Positions 9,342 to 18,610 of a DNA stretch of 64,000 nucleotides are shown here, one piece after another. The stretch is taken from assembly GCA_937891015.1 (NCBI GenBank), contig CALAPY010000061.1:50044-114043 (forward strand). Direction: 5' to 3'. A program made the translations under genes and the position numbers. A model generated the notes under the pieces. That model searched no databases, was not told the DNA's origin, and saw only the letters and a program-made list of their open reading frames with translations. The stretch's first letter is position 1. Each line of letters opens with the position of its first letter. This stretch comes from UBA2108 sp002713215 (GTDB taxonomy: Bacteria > Bacteroidota > Bacteroidia > Flavobacteriales_G > Salibacteraceae).

Positions 9342-10268
9342 TTACTTGGCAATCAACTTATAGTCTTTACCAGTCATAGCTAATCCTTGCACACTAAAAT
9401 CGTAATAGACAATTTCTGAAGCACTTGGATCGTAAATGTATACTAACTTATTGGTGCTTCTTGTTAGACACAGGACAAGAACACCTTCCTCGTTAGAGCC
9501 TAGCGCCGTTTTTATTCTTTCTTGATCGCAGATCTCATACTTGTACGGATAGTTCTTTATAATATCTTTTTCGTATGCGGCCTTAAACCTCATATTATCT
9601 TCTACCGATCGGTAGGTAGGTTTTTTAAAATCATCTGTAAGCACATAAGACCTTGGAATCAAAAGTGTTTTTTCACGAACGATCGATTTTTTACCGTTAA
9701 ATTTTGGACCTAATCCGCCCATAATGGCACGGGTATTTCCTCCCTCAATGTTATATTTCTTTACATCCAGAACCGTTTTTTCCATCATTTTGATAACCGT
9801 AGGAAGCTTATAAGTTATGTCTTCAAAATTCTTTTCGTTGCCCCAATGGTCCAATAAATATTGCGTAATACAATCTGCAAACTTGTATTCTTTTATGGAT
9901 TCTTTGCCGCCCATATAAACCCCGATAAAAATGTACCTGTGTTCAGTCGTGATGGTATTATAATGAGTAGTATTAAGTAAATTCACGAAAGACATAAACG
10001 ACTTACTGCCATCCTGAATCATTTTAGATTCTTCAAAATCAGAATAGCTTGAATATTCGATTGGAGTAATGGTCCAGTTTTCGGAAAGTGCAGCTTTTAG
10101 TGCATTGTCAAATTCTTCATTACCGGTCAAAACTACGGTAGTGGTAGTCTTTAAAAAATTCTTGAACTCATCTGTATTAACCCCTTTACCTCCAATTTGA
10201 GCAATTGAAGTTTGTAGGATTAGAATGAAAAGGGTTGAAATAACTGCTAACCTAAATAAGTTGGTCAT
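9342..10268 (-). CDS. Secreted hypothetical protein, paralogue of the gene at 12302
   Basis: A signal peptide (FRLAVISTLFILILQTSIAQ) precedes a 280-residue mature domain. It shares with the 308-residue protein at 12302-13228 the same length, an EKTLLIP motif at a similar position, and a C-terminal run in which an acidic/lysine helix is followed by beta strands ending near a Y/F-rich segment. The two genes flank lysS and are probably an old duplication. No enzymatic motif is recognised. A consensus -7 element lies 34 bases upstream. Confidence 0.65.
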   Translation of the reverse strand: MTNLFRLAVISTLFILILQTSIAQIGGKGVNTDEFKNFLKTTTTVVLTGNEEFDNALKAALSENWTITPIEYSSYSDFEESKMIQDGSKSFMSFVNLLNTTHYNTITTEHRYIFIGVYMGGKESIKEYKFADCITQYLLDHWGNEKNFEDITYKLPTVIKMMEKTVLDVKKYNIEGGNTRAIMGGLGPKFNGKKSIVREKTLLIPRSYVLTDDFKKPTYRSVEDNMRFKAAYEKDIIKNYPYKYEICDQERIKTALGSNEEGVLVLCLTRSTNKLVYIYDPSASEIVYYDFSVQGLAMTGKDYKLIAK

Positions 10269-10301
10269 AACGATATTGTTTTTGTGTTAAACTAAAGTTG
10301 G

Positions 10302-10309
10302 CAAATGTA
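10302..10309 (-). promoter_or_regulatory. Bacteroidota -7 element for the secreted hypothetical
   Basis: Reads TACATTTG on the minus strand, exact TAnnTTTG, 34 bases upstream of the start at 10268. Confidence 0.5.
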
Positions 10310-10436
10310 TTTTTTTTGACAGTTCAACTGCTAATTGTCCGAGTATTATTTCATTATTTGGCGGTAACTAATTGCCTATGAAATTGATTTTAAGGAAATA
10401 GGATTTGGCAATAAATGACACGTAAGAAATGCTCAC

Positions 10437-12164
10437 TTAGGCTCCGGCATATGAGACAAACAATCCTTCTTCGGTCTTCTCAACCTTAGATTGTTCTTTT
10501 TTGGCCAAGCCTTTCATGCCTTTATCCCAGCCTTTATTGCTTAGACCAGCTTGTGCTTTAAGCTCACCTATTTCTATGCGACCAGCGTTTTTAAGGATAT
10601 CGAAAATGGCTTTTTCGTTATCGGTTAGCTCTACCACCTTCTCAGCAGTTTCAAATTTCTCGGGCCGCATTTGCGGAAAGAAAAGTACGTCCTGAATACT
10701 CGAATTATTGGTAAGGAACATACACAATCGATCGATGCCAATTCCCATACCTGACGTTGGAGGCATACCGTATTCCAGGGCGCGAAGAAAATCCTGGTCA
10801 ATAAACATGGCTTCGTCATCTCCTTTTTCAGAGAGTTTCATTTGATCTTCGAATCGCTCACGTTGATCAATAGGGTCGTTTAATTCGGTATAGGCGTTGG
10901 CCAATTCCTTTCCATTCACCATCAATTCAAAACGCTCGGTGAGTGAGTCATCGTCGCGATGTTTTTTGCACAGGGGAGACATCTCTACCGGATAATCGGT
11001 AATGAAGGTAGGTTGAACGTAATTGTGCTCGCATTTTTCGCCAAAGATTTCATCTACCAGTTTGCCTTTGCCCATAGATTCATCTACTTCCAGCCCTAGC
11101 GCTATGGCAACTTCACGAACTTCAGATTCCGACTTTCCATTGAGGTCGTATCCGGTATGTTCTTTAATGGCCGAAAGAATGGGTACCCGGGCATAAGGCG
11201 CTTTAAAGTCTACTTCGTTATCTCCGATCGTGGCTTTGGAAGTTCCATTAACTGCAATACTTACCTTCTCCAGCATTTCTTCCGTGAACTCCATCATCCA
11301 GTGGTAATCCTTGTAAGCTACATAGATTTCCATAACGGTAAATTCGGGATTGTGAGTTCGGTCCATGCCTTCATTTCTGAAGTCCTTGGCAAATTCGTAA
11401 ACACCATCAAAACCACCTACGATTAACCGTTTTAGATATAATTCATTGGCTATTCGCAAGTACAACGGAATGTCTAATGCGTTATGGTGGGTAATGAATG
11501 GGCGAGCAGCAGCACCTCCTGGAATGGGTTGAAGGATAGGTGTTTCTACTTCCATATAACCTCTTTCATTGAAGAAGTTGCGCATGGTATTCATGATAAT
11601 ATTTCGCTTAACGAAAGTGTCTTTTACTTCGCGATTTACCACCAAATCGACATAACGCTGACGATACCTCAATTCCGGATCTACAAAAGCATCATAAATT
11701 TTTCCATCGGCATCGGTCTTAACAATAGGGAGTGGCTTAAGTGATTTACTCAATACTTTGAGTTCCTGTACAAACAGTGAGGTTTCTCCTACCTTGGTTG
11801 TAAAAACATACCCATTTATTCCAACAAAATCACCTATATCAATGAGCTTTTTAAAAACCTCGTTGTACAAGGTTTTATCTTCTCTAGAGCAAATCTCATC
11901 TCGAGATACATAGATTTGCAATCGTCCTTCGGCATCCTGAATTTCTGCAAACGAAGCTTTACCCATAACCCGTTTGGACATGACTCTACCTGCAATAGAC
12001 ACGTTCTGAAAACCTTCAGCCTCAGGTTTATATTTTTCAAGAATTTCAGTAGTTGTTGTATTAACATCGAACTTTTCAGGAGGATAAGGATTAATTCCCA
12101 GTTCCCTCATTTTGTTTAATGCTTCCCTCCTAACTAATTCCTGTTCAGATAATTGCAAACTCAT
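10437..12164 (-). CDS. lysS: Lysyl-tRNA synthetase, class II
   Basis: Charges tRNA-Lys in the cytoplasm. The N-terminal OB-fold anticodon domain (about residues 50-160) is followed by the class II catalytic core: motif 1 region FFNERGYMEVETPILQ, motif 2 FRNEGMDRTHNPEFT, and motif 3 GMGIGIDRLCMFLT. Substrate-binding segments ELYLKRL and GKELANAYTELNDP are intact. At 575 residues it is about 70 residues longer than the E. coli enzyme; the extra C-terminal part (after PEKFETAEKVVELTDNE) looks like a winged-helix appendage, which I believe is usual in Bacteroidota. A -7 element lies 36 bases upstream. Confidence 0.97.
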   Translation of the reverse strand: MSLQLSEQELVRREALNKMRELGINPYPPEKFDVNTTTTEILEKYKPEAEGFQNVSIAGRVMSKRVMGKASFAEIQDAEGRLQIYVSRDEICSREDKTLYNEVFKKLIDIGDFVGINGYVFTTKVGETSLFVQELKVLSKSLKPLPIVKTDADGKIYDAFVDPELRYRQRYVDLVVNREVKDTFVKRNIIMNTMRNFFNERGYMEVETPILQPIPGGAAARPFITHHNALDIPLYLRIANELYLKRLIVGGFDGVYEFAKDFRNEGMDRTHNPEFTVMEIYVAYKDYHWMMEFTEEMLEKVSIAVNGTSKATIGDNEVDFKAPYARVPILSAIKEHTGYDLNGKSESEVREVAIALGLEVDESMGKGKLVDEIFGEKCEHNYVQPTFITDYPVEMSPLCKKHRDDDSLTERFELMVNGKELANAYTELNDPIDQRERFEDQMKLSEKGDDEAMFIDQDFLRALEYGMPPTSGMGIGIDRLCMFLTNNSSIQDVLFFPQMRPEKFETAEKVVELTDNEKAIFDILKNAGRIEIGELKAQAGLSNKGWDKGMKGLAKKEQSKVEKTEEGLFVSYAGA

Positions 12165-12199
12165 GTTTCGCTCAAAATTTAGCTCGATAATTTCGGGCG

Positions 12200-12207
12200 C
12201 AAAAGTA
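12200..12207 (-). promoter_or_regulatory. Bacteroidota -7 element for lysS
   Basis: Reads TACTTTTG on the minus strand, exact TAnnTTTG, 36 bases before the lysS start codon. Confidence 0.5.
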
Positions 12208-12301
12208 AAGATTTCTGAGACCTGGAATTATACTTTTTACGTTGTGTTTAAAGTAAGTATGTGATAGGATGTTCTATTGATAGTTAAGGATGCCTTAGTC
12301 T

Positions 12302-13228
12302 CTATCGTGCTGTTTCGGCTTTGGTAATGGCCTTACCCAAGTATTTTATTCCCATCAAATTAATCTTCGATTTACTCCTGTAAATGGACAAGTATTCGGT
12401 ATTGGCATCGAATGATTTTTTGGCAATGCTTTCTTTAAAATCGGAGTTTCGCGCAAAGGCCAACACCTCTCCGGTTTCGCAATCAATGGCAAAAGTGGTC
12501 CATTCAAACTTATGATCCGACCAAAGCACGGTTAAATAAGCAGAGCCTTTTTGTTTGTTGTTTATTGCCGATTTTATTTCATCTCTACTGGCTAGTTTAA
12601 AACTCGTTTTGTAGTATTTCCCTATCATAGCTTCATCCACTTCGCAAATGTCTGCCGGAATAAGCAGGGTTTTTTCCTTTAATGAAAGCGTAGAAGCAGG
12701 AGGAATTTTACTTTTTTTTCGGTTACCGGACTTTGGTTTGTCCCACATGCTTGAAATGTATTTATACATGTGCTGAGAAAGAAACAAAACCTCTTCTTCA
12801 GATACTAAACACGAAGGCAGGCCCAGTTTAAAAATCCATTCGCGATCAAGATCCGCGTTATTTCTATTACCCGCATTTTCGCCAGGGTAGAGGATAATCG
12901 ATTGAATTTCGGCAAATTGGTTTTTTCCTTGAACCGTTCTGGATTCTTGCTTTGCGTCTCCGGTTAACACCAAATACTTGGAGGCGTTTTCTGGGGTCAG
13001 TAGAGCGTTAATTTCTTCAGCGGTCATTCCCTTTATTTCGGAATTTAGGGTCCAATGTTTTTTAAGGTGTTCTACAATGGCCGGATTGCATTCAAAGTCA
13101 GCTTGCTCAACGAGCAGAATTCTTCCTTCCACTTTCAAAGACTTTTCCTGAGTTGGCAACCAGAATTGGGCACTTAAGGTAAATACTGAAAATGTAAAAA
13201 CGGTAAATGCGAATACAATCTTATTCAT
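12302..13228 (-). CDS. Secreted hypothetical protein, paralogue of the gene at 9342
   Basis: A signal peptide (IVFAFTVFTFSVFTLSAQ) leads a mature domain that shares length (308), the EKTLLIP motif and general layout with the protein at 9342-10268. It lies three bases downstream of the TlpA-like lipoprotein gene, so the two are almost certainly one transcript. A function in the periplasm or at the surface, perhaps linked to the redox lipoprotein, is inferred from that pairing only. No known domain is recognised. Confidence 0.65.
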   Translation of the reverse strand: MNKIVFAFTVFTFSVFTLSAQFWLPTQEKSLKVEGRILLVEQADFECNPAIVEHLKKHWTLNSEIKGMTAEEINALLTPENASKYLVLTGDAKQESRTVQGKNQFAEIQSIILYPGENAGNRNNADLDREWIFKLGLPSCLVSEEEVLFLSQHMYKYISSMWDKPKSGNRKKSKIPPASTLSLKEKTLLIPADICEVDEAMIGKYYKTSFKLASRDEIKSAINNKQKGSAYLTVLWSDHKFEWTTFAIDCETGEVLAFARNSDFKESIAKKSFDANTEYLSIYRSKSKINLMGIKYLGKAITKAETAR

Positions 13229-13231
13229 ATC

Positions 13232-14485
13232 TTATTGTGTTACTAATGAATCAATTAATGCCGTCATTTCTTCAACAAAGGGCTGATATCGTGAAGTTGC
13301 GGGGCCATTAAATCCTGTGTGGATTTTTACTACCTGCTGCTGTTTGTCAAGAATTATCAGTGTGGGAAAAGAAATGATTTTGTTCAAGGCCGGAAAAATG
13401 TCAGTTACCTTTTCCTTCTTTGAAGTTCCACCATAAACCAAATCATAGGGTATGTTCATGTTCTTTCGATAAGAAGATAAACGTGATTGAGCTTGCTCTA
13501 CATTGTTTCCATTTTCAAAGGCTATGGCCAGCACGTATACCTGATCTGCTCCCCATTTTTCATATACCGATTTCAGGTATTCTGTTTCGTCCTTACAATT
13601 CGGACACCAGGTTCCCATAATCTGGATAAAGGATACCTTATTGCTAAAATTTGGGTGTTCCAGAGACAGAACATCTCCTGATGACATACCCAGTTGAAAT
13701 CCAAAGGAAGAGGTATCGTCTTTTATGTAGGTAAGTGAATCGGGGTGCATTAAATCAAATGTGTCATTTTTTGCGCCGGTCCACTTTTTTTGATAATGGT
13801 TCCCAGAATAAAAATATCCATTGTTTAGGTTCAGCTGATTGTCTGCCGAATCAATCTCAACGTTAGAAGTAAAAAGAAACGCATGTGACCCATCGAAGCA
13901 GGAAAGAAATAATCGATTGCCCGATTGAACACCTTCTAAATAGCGGTAATCGCCGGTCTCGGTTCTAAAAGTTCCAGTGACCTTGTTTCCCTTTTGCTTT
14001 AGTTCAGCCAATGCCGGGAACCCCTTGCTCGAATCACCAAACTGCACCTGAAATTTTCCGTTAACGTCATATTCTTCAAATTTGGGTTCAAGGAATCGTA
14101 ATTTGCTTCCGTTTCGGGCATAAAAAGGAATGATGTAGTCATCACCTTTTGTACGATTAATCCATACGCCTTTCATTTCCTTTTTCTCAAATGCAATTTG
14201 AAGTTCTGAATCGTATGGGTCCATCCGAATAAAAAGACTATCCCCTTCTTGTCGGACATTGGTCACTTCAATTCGTTCCTCTGCATTTAACAGGGTTATT
14301 TTTTGCGTGTTGGAATCGTTTACATCGTATTCAAATAAGAAGGGCAGTTTTATCATTCCTTCCGAATCGAGAACCAAAACCCCACGCCAAACTTTAGATT
14401 TTGGCTTATCATCGATCACAGGTTTCTCATTGGTTGAGCAAGAAAACAGGAAAAGTATAGGAATTATAAAGAGTGGATTTTTCAT
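13232..14485 (-). CDS. TlpA/thioredoxin-like lipoprotein
   Basis: A lipoprotein signal (FIIPILFLFSCSTNEKP) precedes a long beta-rich N-terminal domain typical of Bacteroidota TlpA proteins, then a thioredoxin fold with the redox motif TWCPNCKDE and the cis-Pro region ISFPTLIILD. It likely acts as a periplasmic thiol-disulfide reductase, for example in cytochrome c maturation or disulfide repair. A longer frame from 14539 exists, but the consensus -7 element at 14491-14498 lies within it, so the ATG at 14485 is preferred. It is followed after three bases by the secreted hypothetical gene. Confidence 0.88.
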   Translation of the reverse strand: MKNPLFIIPILFLFSCSTNEKPVIDDKPKSKVWRGVLVLDSEGMIKLPFLFEYDVNDSNTQKITLLNAEERIEVTNVRQEGDSLFIRMDPYDSELQIAFEKKEMKGVWINRTKGDDYIIPFYARNGSKLRFLEPKFEEYDVNGKFQVQFGDSSKGFPALAELKQKGNKVTGTFRTETGDYRYLEGVQSGNRLFLSCFDGSHAFLFTSNVEIDSADNQLNLNNGYFYSGNHYQKKWTGAKNDTFDLMHPDSLTYIKDDTSSFGFQLGMSSGDVLSLEHPNFSNKVSFIQIMGTWCPNCKDETEYLKSVYEKWGADQVYVLAIAFENGNNVEQAQSRLSSYRKNMNIPYDLVYGGTSKKEKVTDIFPALNKIISFPTLIILDKQQQVVKIHTGFNGPATSRYQPFVEEMTALIDSLVTQ

Positions 14486-14490
14486 TGTTT

Positions 14491-14498
14491 CAAATGTA
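14491..14498 (-). promoter_or_regulatory. Bacteroidota -7 element for the TlpA-like gene; decides the start
   Basis: Reads TACATTTG on the minus strand, exact TAnnTTTG. It ends six bases before the ATG at 14485, so the transcript would be leaderless or nearly so and cannot include the longer frame. Confidence 0.5.
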
Positions 14499-14626
14499 CA
14501 AAACCAAGGTCTTTGATTGAGGTAGAATGTTAGAAACACATCGATTTATCTGGTTAAATTGACTTGATATTACCATTTAGCAATGTTGTTACGGCATAGA
14601 AGATTTAAAGATTAATTTCGGCACCC

Positions 14627-15679
14627 ATGAAAGAAGCATTTATTTCCCTTTTTATACGTCTTGGTTTTACAGGGTTTTTCACAGGAAAACTACCTTGACC
14701 CTGAAATGAAATCGTTGGTTGAGTCTGAGATGAGATCGGCACATCAAGATGGTTCCCGAGCATCTTTTTTCGATGATTACGACATAAAACATCGATGCAG
14801 AATTTAACGTTAAACCTGGAATAGATACTATTCAAGGAGGGATTAAAACGACTTTTGAAGTAACCAGTCAGGTTTTGGATACACTTAAGTTTGATTTTAT
14901 TTCAGAATTAAACATGTCAATTTACTCCATTGAAATTGATGGTGTATCGCATAACAATTTTTATAGACCAAGCAATAAGCTCATTATTCCGCTTAAAAAG
15001 CAGCTTAACAAAGGCCAATTTGCAACTTCCAGAATAGTATATGGAGGACATCCTGCGAGTACATCAGGAGCTTATCGCTATTTCTTTTCTGGCATTATGC
15101 AAGGCGATACCGCGTTTTGGACCATGTCTGAACCTTATGGTGCTAAGTATTGGTGGCCTTGCAAAATGGATCTTTACGACAAGGCAGATTCGCTCGATAT
15201 CACCATTATCCATCCTCAACATTTTCATGCTGCTGCCCCAGGACTTTTGGTTAGCCGCGATTCCATTGGAAAAAACCTGGTTAGAACCCATTGGAAGCAT
15301 AAATATCCAGTAGTGAATTACTTAATCGCAATTGCGGTCGCAGAATATAAGGTAACTTCTTCGACCCTAAACTACCGGGGAAAGCAGTTGCCCATGGAAG
15401 ATTATTTGTATAAATAGCAAGCCCATTGGATCGATTCTACTAAAGATAACCTGGAGCCAACTTGTGCATTATTTGACTCGCTCTTTGGTGCCTATCCCTT
15501 TGAAAAAGAAAAACATGGTCATGCTCAGTTTTCAAGAGGTGGTGGCTTATCGCCAGCAGTGGCATTCAGGATTAAATGAAATTCAATTGGATATCTCGAA
15601 CCTGAACAATGGTTTATACCATATAAGAATTGCAAATAAACTTCAAATGGTAGATAAACCATTTGTCGTTAACAATTAG
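14627..15679 (+). pseudogene. M1-family aminopeptidase remnant with T9SS tail, catalytic centre deleted
   Basis: Reading across frames gives one ancestral secreted M1 peptidase. The piece from 14627 starts a signal peptide (MKEAFISLFI), shifts frame into LVLQGFSQENYLDPEM, shifts again near 14800 (DIKHR to DAEFNVKPG), then runs through the N-terminal domain (14875-15417) to a TAG. After the stop the frame continues with FGAYPFEKEKHGHAQF, the segment that precedes the GAMEN-type motif. Instead of GxMEN and HExxH the sequence jumps to a type IX sorting tail (SNLNNGLYHIRIANKLQ) in another frame. Catalytic motifs are absent. Clearly non-functional as a peptidase. Confidence 0.85.
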
Positions 15680-15683
15680 AATA

Positions 15684-16079
15684 TTAGGAATCTTTATTAG
15701 GTCGAGCCTCCCAAATTTTTAGATATAGAAAGGTGCTCATTTTTCTGGCATTGTGTTTAGCCCGCTCCGTAATTTCACCCTTGTAAAGTTCATCAGCCGT
15801 TTCAAACCAAATGTTCATCCAATGTCCAAAATGTGCATTTGAAATGGAGTGCCCTTCTCTGGCATCGATGTCAATGTGAGCCTGCTGTGGATTGCCGCGG
15901 AATCGTTTTGTAAAAAGCAACTGCGATTCCCAAAAGTCAGTCAGTTTTTCAAGATGCTCTGGCCAATCGGAAATTGCCCGGTTAAATATTGGACCAAGCA
16001 TTTCATCTGCCCTTATCTTTTTGTAGAACTTGTCCACCAGATTGAAAACATCTTGTCTTGATTCAATATCTCTATCCAT
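15684..16079 (-). CDS. Group III truncated haemoglobin
   Basis: The 131-residue protein has the trHb3 pattern: VDKFYKKIRADEMLGPIF at the N-terminus, W-x-x-H-L-x-x-L-x-x-F-W-E, FRGNPQQAHI for the haem pocket and HFGHWMNIWFETADEL for the proximal side. It binds haem in the cytoplasm; roles proposed for the family include O2, NO or peroxide chemistry. It lies tail-to-tail with the aminopeptidase remnant and head-to-head with tryptophan dioxygenase, another haem protein that uses O2. Confidence 0.9.
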   Translation of the reverse strand: MDRDIESRQDVFNLVDKFYKKIRADEMLGPIFNRAISDWPEHLEKLTDFWESQLLFTKRFRGNPQQAHIDIDAREGHSISNAHFGHWMNIWFETADELYKGEITERAKHNARKMSTFLYLKIWEARPNKDS

Positions 16080-16221
16080 TCCGGAATTTCTAGGCGACTA
16101 AATTAAGGATCAATAGTGTATGGAGCTATTCAAAATAAGTGACTAAATCGTCGTACTGATTTTTGTCAGTATCAATTAGGATTAAATTGTTCAAATTTGG
16201 CCTCACTAAATCATTAGCGTT

Positions 16222-17142
16222 ATGACAAGAGACGAAATCCTAAGTAAAATTGAAGAAAAGTATAAGCAGCAAGAGCAGCCTATGGATACCTATTTGGAGG
16301 GATTGCTTCATGCTAAAGCAATCAACTATTGGGATTATATTCAGGTTGATGCCTTGTTTAGTCTTCAAAAAACCAGAACCGATTTTCCGGATGAAGTCAT
16401 ATTCGTTATGTATCATCAGGTAACTGAGCTATTGTTGAAGCTGGTTACTCATGAATTGGAACAGGCAACAGTTGCTGAAGGGGTTACAGGCAGCATGTTA
16501 TATGAAAAAATAAAAAGAGTTCAGCGGTATACCGAGGTTGCTCAATTGAGCTTTGATGTTATGCGCGAGGGTATGGATCCTGAACAATATAACCAATTTA
16601 GACACACATTAACCCCTGCCAGTGGTTTTCAATCGGCTACATTTCGCGAAATAGAGTTTTACTGTACCGATATGTGGAACCTGGTCTATACTCACAAAAA
16701 AGAGGAACTGAAAAACAGTGCCGATATTGATGAGATGTTCAATTGGATCTACTGGCAGGCCGCAGGAATTGATCGTAAAACAGGTAAAAAATCATTGACA
16801 CTTCAACAATTCGAAGAAAAATATTTGGACGGGTTTAAGTCACTGGCGAAGAAATACCAATCGAGAAACCTTTGGCAACAATTTGTTCAATTACCAGAAG
16901 AAGAAAAAACGGATGAATTAATTGCCCTGATGAAAGATTTTGATCAGACCTTTAATGTAAAATGGCCATTGGTTCATTTACGCACCGCTGAACATTATTT
17001 GGAGCATGGACAGGAGGTGAAGGCTGCAACCGGTGGTTCAGACTGGAAAAAATACCTGCACCCTATGTATCAACGCAGAATGTTTTTTCCAGAATTGTTG
17101 AGTCAGGAAGAATTAGACAACTGGGGCAAGGACCCGTTATAA
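16222..17142 (+). CDS. kynA: Tryptophan 2,3-dioxygenase
   Basis: Haem enzyme opening the indole ring of tryptophan to N-formylkynurenine, first step of the kynurenine pathway. Seen: YHQVTEL with the active-site His (residue 65), FRHTLTPASGFQSATFRE, and the haem-ligand region VHLRTAEHYL (His252) followed by ATGGSDWKKYL. Length 306 is normal for Bacteroidota. The only other possible kynurenine-pathway gene in the window is the aldehyde dehydrogenase at 61828, far away; no kynureninase or formamidase is adjacent. Confidence 0.93.
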   Translation: MTRDEILSKIEEKYKQQEQPMDTYLEGLLHAKAINYWDYIQVDALFSLQKTRTDFPDEVIFVMYHQVTELLLKLVTHELEQATVAEGVTGSMLYEKIKRVQRYTEVAQLSFDVMREGMDPEQYNQFRHTLTPASGFQSATFREIEFYCTDMWNLVYTHKKEELKNSADIDEMFNWIYWQAAGIDRKTGKKSLTLQQFEEKYLDGFKSLAKKYQSRNLWQQFVQLPEEEKTDELIALMKDFDQTFNVKWPLVHLRTAEHYLEHGQEVKAATGGSDWKKYLHPMYQRRMFFPELLSQEELDNWGKDPL

Positions 17143-17146
17143 AAGC

Positions 17147-17464
17147 TTATCTAATTTGATCCAGAGACTCTTTTTTTAGAATCTTCAAATCGGGACTATC
17201 CCCGAATATCCATTGTCCCAAAATTATTGCACCCCATATTAACAAGGGTGTTGCTACAAGCACAATAAGAAGTCCAAGAATCTTTTTTCTGGTTTGTTTT
17301 TTATTGTATTCAATTAACTCATTCCGGACCTTTTTTAGCTCCTCAGGGGATGCCTTTTGAAGGTCTATATTTCTTTTTTCAGCGGCCTTTAGGTACTCAC
17401 TTCTAAGTAGAAAAAAGTTCTTGTTTCGCAGAAGAGCTTTATTGTTCTTCAGAACGGAAATCAT
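17147..17464 (-). CDS. Small single-helix membrane protein
   Basis: Start chosen at the ATG at 17464 (MISVLKNN), as the longer frame from 17491 adds an unlikely leader. An N-terminal charged helical region (YLKAAEKRNIDLQKASPEEL) is followed by one transmembrane helix (ILGLLIVLVATPLLIWGAIIL) and a short polar tail. No family recognised. Its stop is only four bases from the end of the tryptophan dioxygenase gene, transcribed the other way, and it may be co-transcribed with the glycosyltransferase upstream. Confidence 0.55.
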   Translation of the reverse strand: MISVLKNNKALLRNKNFFLLRSEYLKAAEKRNIDLQKASPEELKKVRNELIEYNKKQTRKKILGLLIVLVATPLLIWGAIILGQWIFGDSPDLKILKKESLDQIR

Positions 17465-17529
17465 GTTGAACGCGGACCCTTCCCCTGGCATTAAAGATTA
17501 GTCGTTTTGTTGCTAAAGATAATGGTTTA

Positions 17530-18516
17530 TCAACTATTAACCCAGTCGACAACTACATCTACATCTACCAGTTGCATGCAATGAAAGTGCTTTTTAGGGC
17601 ATTTATTCTTGTATCCTAACTTGGAACAGGGCCTGCATCGAAGGCCTTCAACTTCCATTATGGTAGATCGCTCAGGATATTCAGGCATGTAAGGGTACAT
17701 TCCGAATTCGGGGACCGTATTGCCCCAGAACGAAAGAATGTTCTTGTTAAATGCCGCAGCAATGTGCATGAGTCCGGTATCGTTGGTCAAAATTTTGTCT
17801 GCCTGCTGTACCAGGGATGCCGATTGATTCAAGTTGTATTTGCCACAAGAATTATAGACTTTGTTTCCCAATCTGGAAACTATTTCATTCCCTGCCTCCC
17901 TATCTTCGGGGCCACCCAGTAGAATAATGGATTTGTCGGTTCTTCGGGCAATTTCAATCACCTTTTTTGTAGGGAGCATTTTGGTAAAATAAGACCCTCC
18001 AATTACCCATCCGATATACCCGGAATGAAACGGTTTCGGTAATGCATTTAGGTCCACCTGGTCCGATTCGTTTAGAAAATAATCAAGCCCTTTCTTATCG
18101 TTTTCAATTTTAAAATCGGATAAAGTTTCCAAATAGCGATCAACAATATGCACCCGGGGAAGGCTGTCCTTCTTAAAATTCACCAACATCCATTTTTCGA
18201 TGTTGAGTTTATTAAAACTCTTTGATGGTTTTTTTAGAGCTCGTTTTACGTTTGCCGTACGGATGTTGTTGTGCAAGTCAACAACAAAATCGTACTGCTC
18301 TGCCCGAAGCTCCTGAATTACTTCAATGATTTTATCCTTAATTGTAATGCACTTATCGATGTAAGGATTTGCCTCTAAAATGGAGGCAAATGAAGCCTTG
18401 GTTAAAAAGTGAATTTCTGCATTCGGAATTTGCTCTTTTGCCATCCTAATTATTGGTGTGGTAAGTACAATATCACCAATGGAGCTAAACCGAATGATCA
18501 GGATTTTTGTTGTCAT
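17530..18516 (-). CDS. Glycosyltransferase family 9 (heptosyltransferase-like)
   Basis: Begins ILIIRFSSIGDIVLTTP, the GT9 signature for ADP-heptose:LPS heptosyltransferases. Further GT9 landmarks are VDLHNNIRT, a GWVIGGSYFTKMLPT segment for donor binding, ILLGGPEDRE, and LTNDTGLMHIAAAFN near the C-terminus. It probably adds a heptose-like sugar to the lipopolysaccharide core on the cytoplasmic face. A C-terminal cluster of cysteines (CRPCSKLGYKNKCPKKHFHC) is typical of a subset of this family and may bind a metal. Confidence 0.9.
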   Translation of the reverse strand: MTTKILIIRFSSIGDIVLTTPIIRMAKEQIPNAEIHFLTKASFASILEANPYIDKCITIKDKIIEVIQELRAEQYDFVVDLHNNIRTANVKRALKKPSKSFNKLNIEKWMLVNFKKDSLPRVHIVDRYLETLSDFKIENDKKGLDYFLNESDQVDLNALPKPFHSGYIGWVIGGSYFTKMLPTKKVIEIARRTDKSIILLGGPEDREAGNEIVSRLGNKVYNSCGKYNLNQSASLVQQADKILTNDTGLMHIAAAFNKNILSFWGNTVPEFGMYPYMPEYPERSTIMEVEGLRCRPCSKLGYKNKCPKKHFHCMQLVDVDVVVDWVNS

Positions 18517-18526
18517 TTTGGAATTT

Positions 18527-18534
18527 CAAAAGTA
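18527..18534 (-). promoter_or_regulatory. Bacteroidota -7 element for the GT9 gene
   Basis: Reads TACTTTTG on the minus strand, exact TAnnTTTG, 11 bases upstream of the start codon. Confidence 0.5.
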
Positions 18535-18610
18535 GCAGAACTGCAATTGATTTGACGAATGGCTTAACCATTAACAAATAATTTGCGTCTTTGTTATAAA
18601 CACCCGGGAT

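Noticed and set aside
14605..14835. Minus-strand frame of 76 codons before the aminopeptidase remnant
   Set aside because: Shadow of the remnant's N-terminus, which reads convincingly on the plus strand in two frames.
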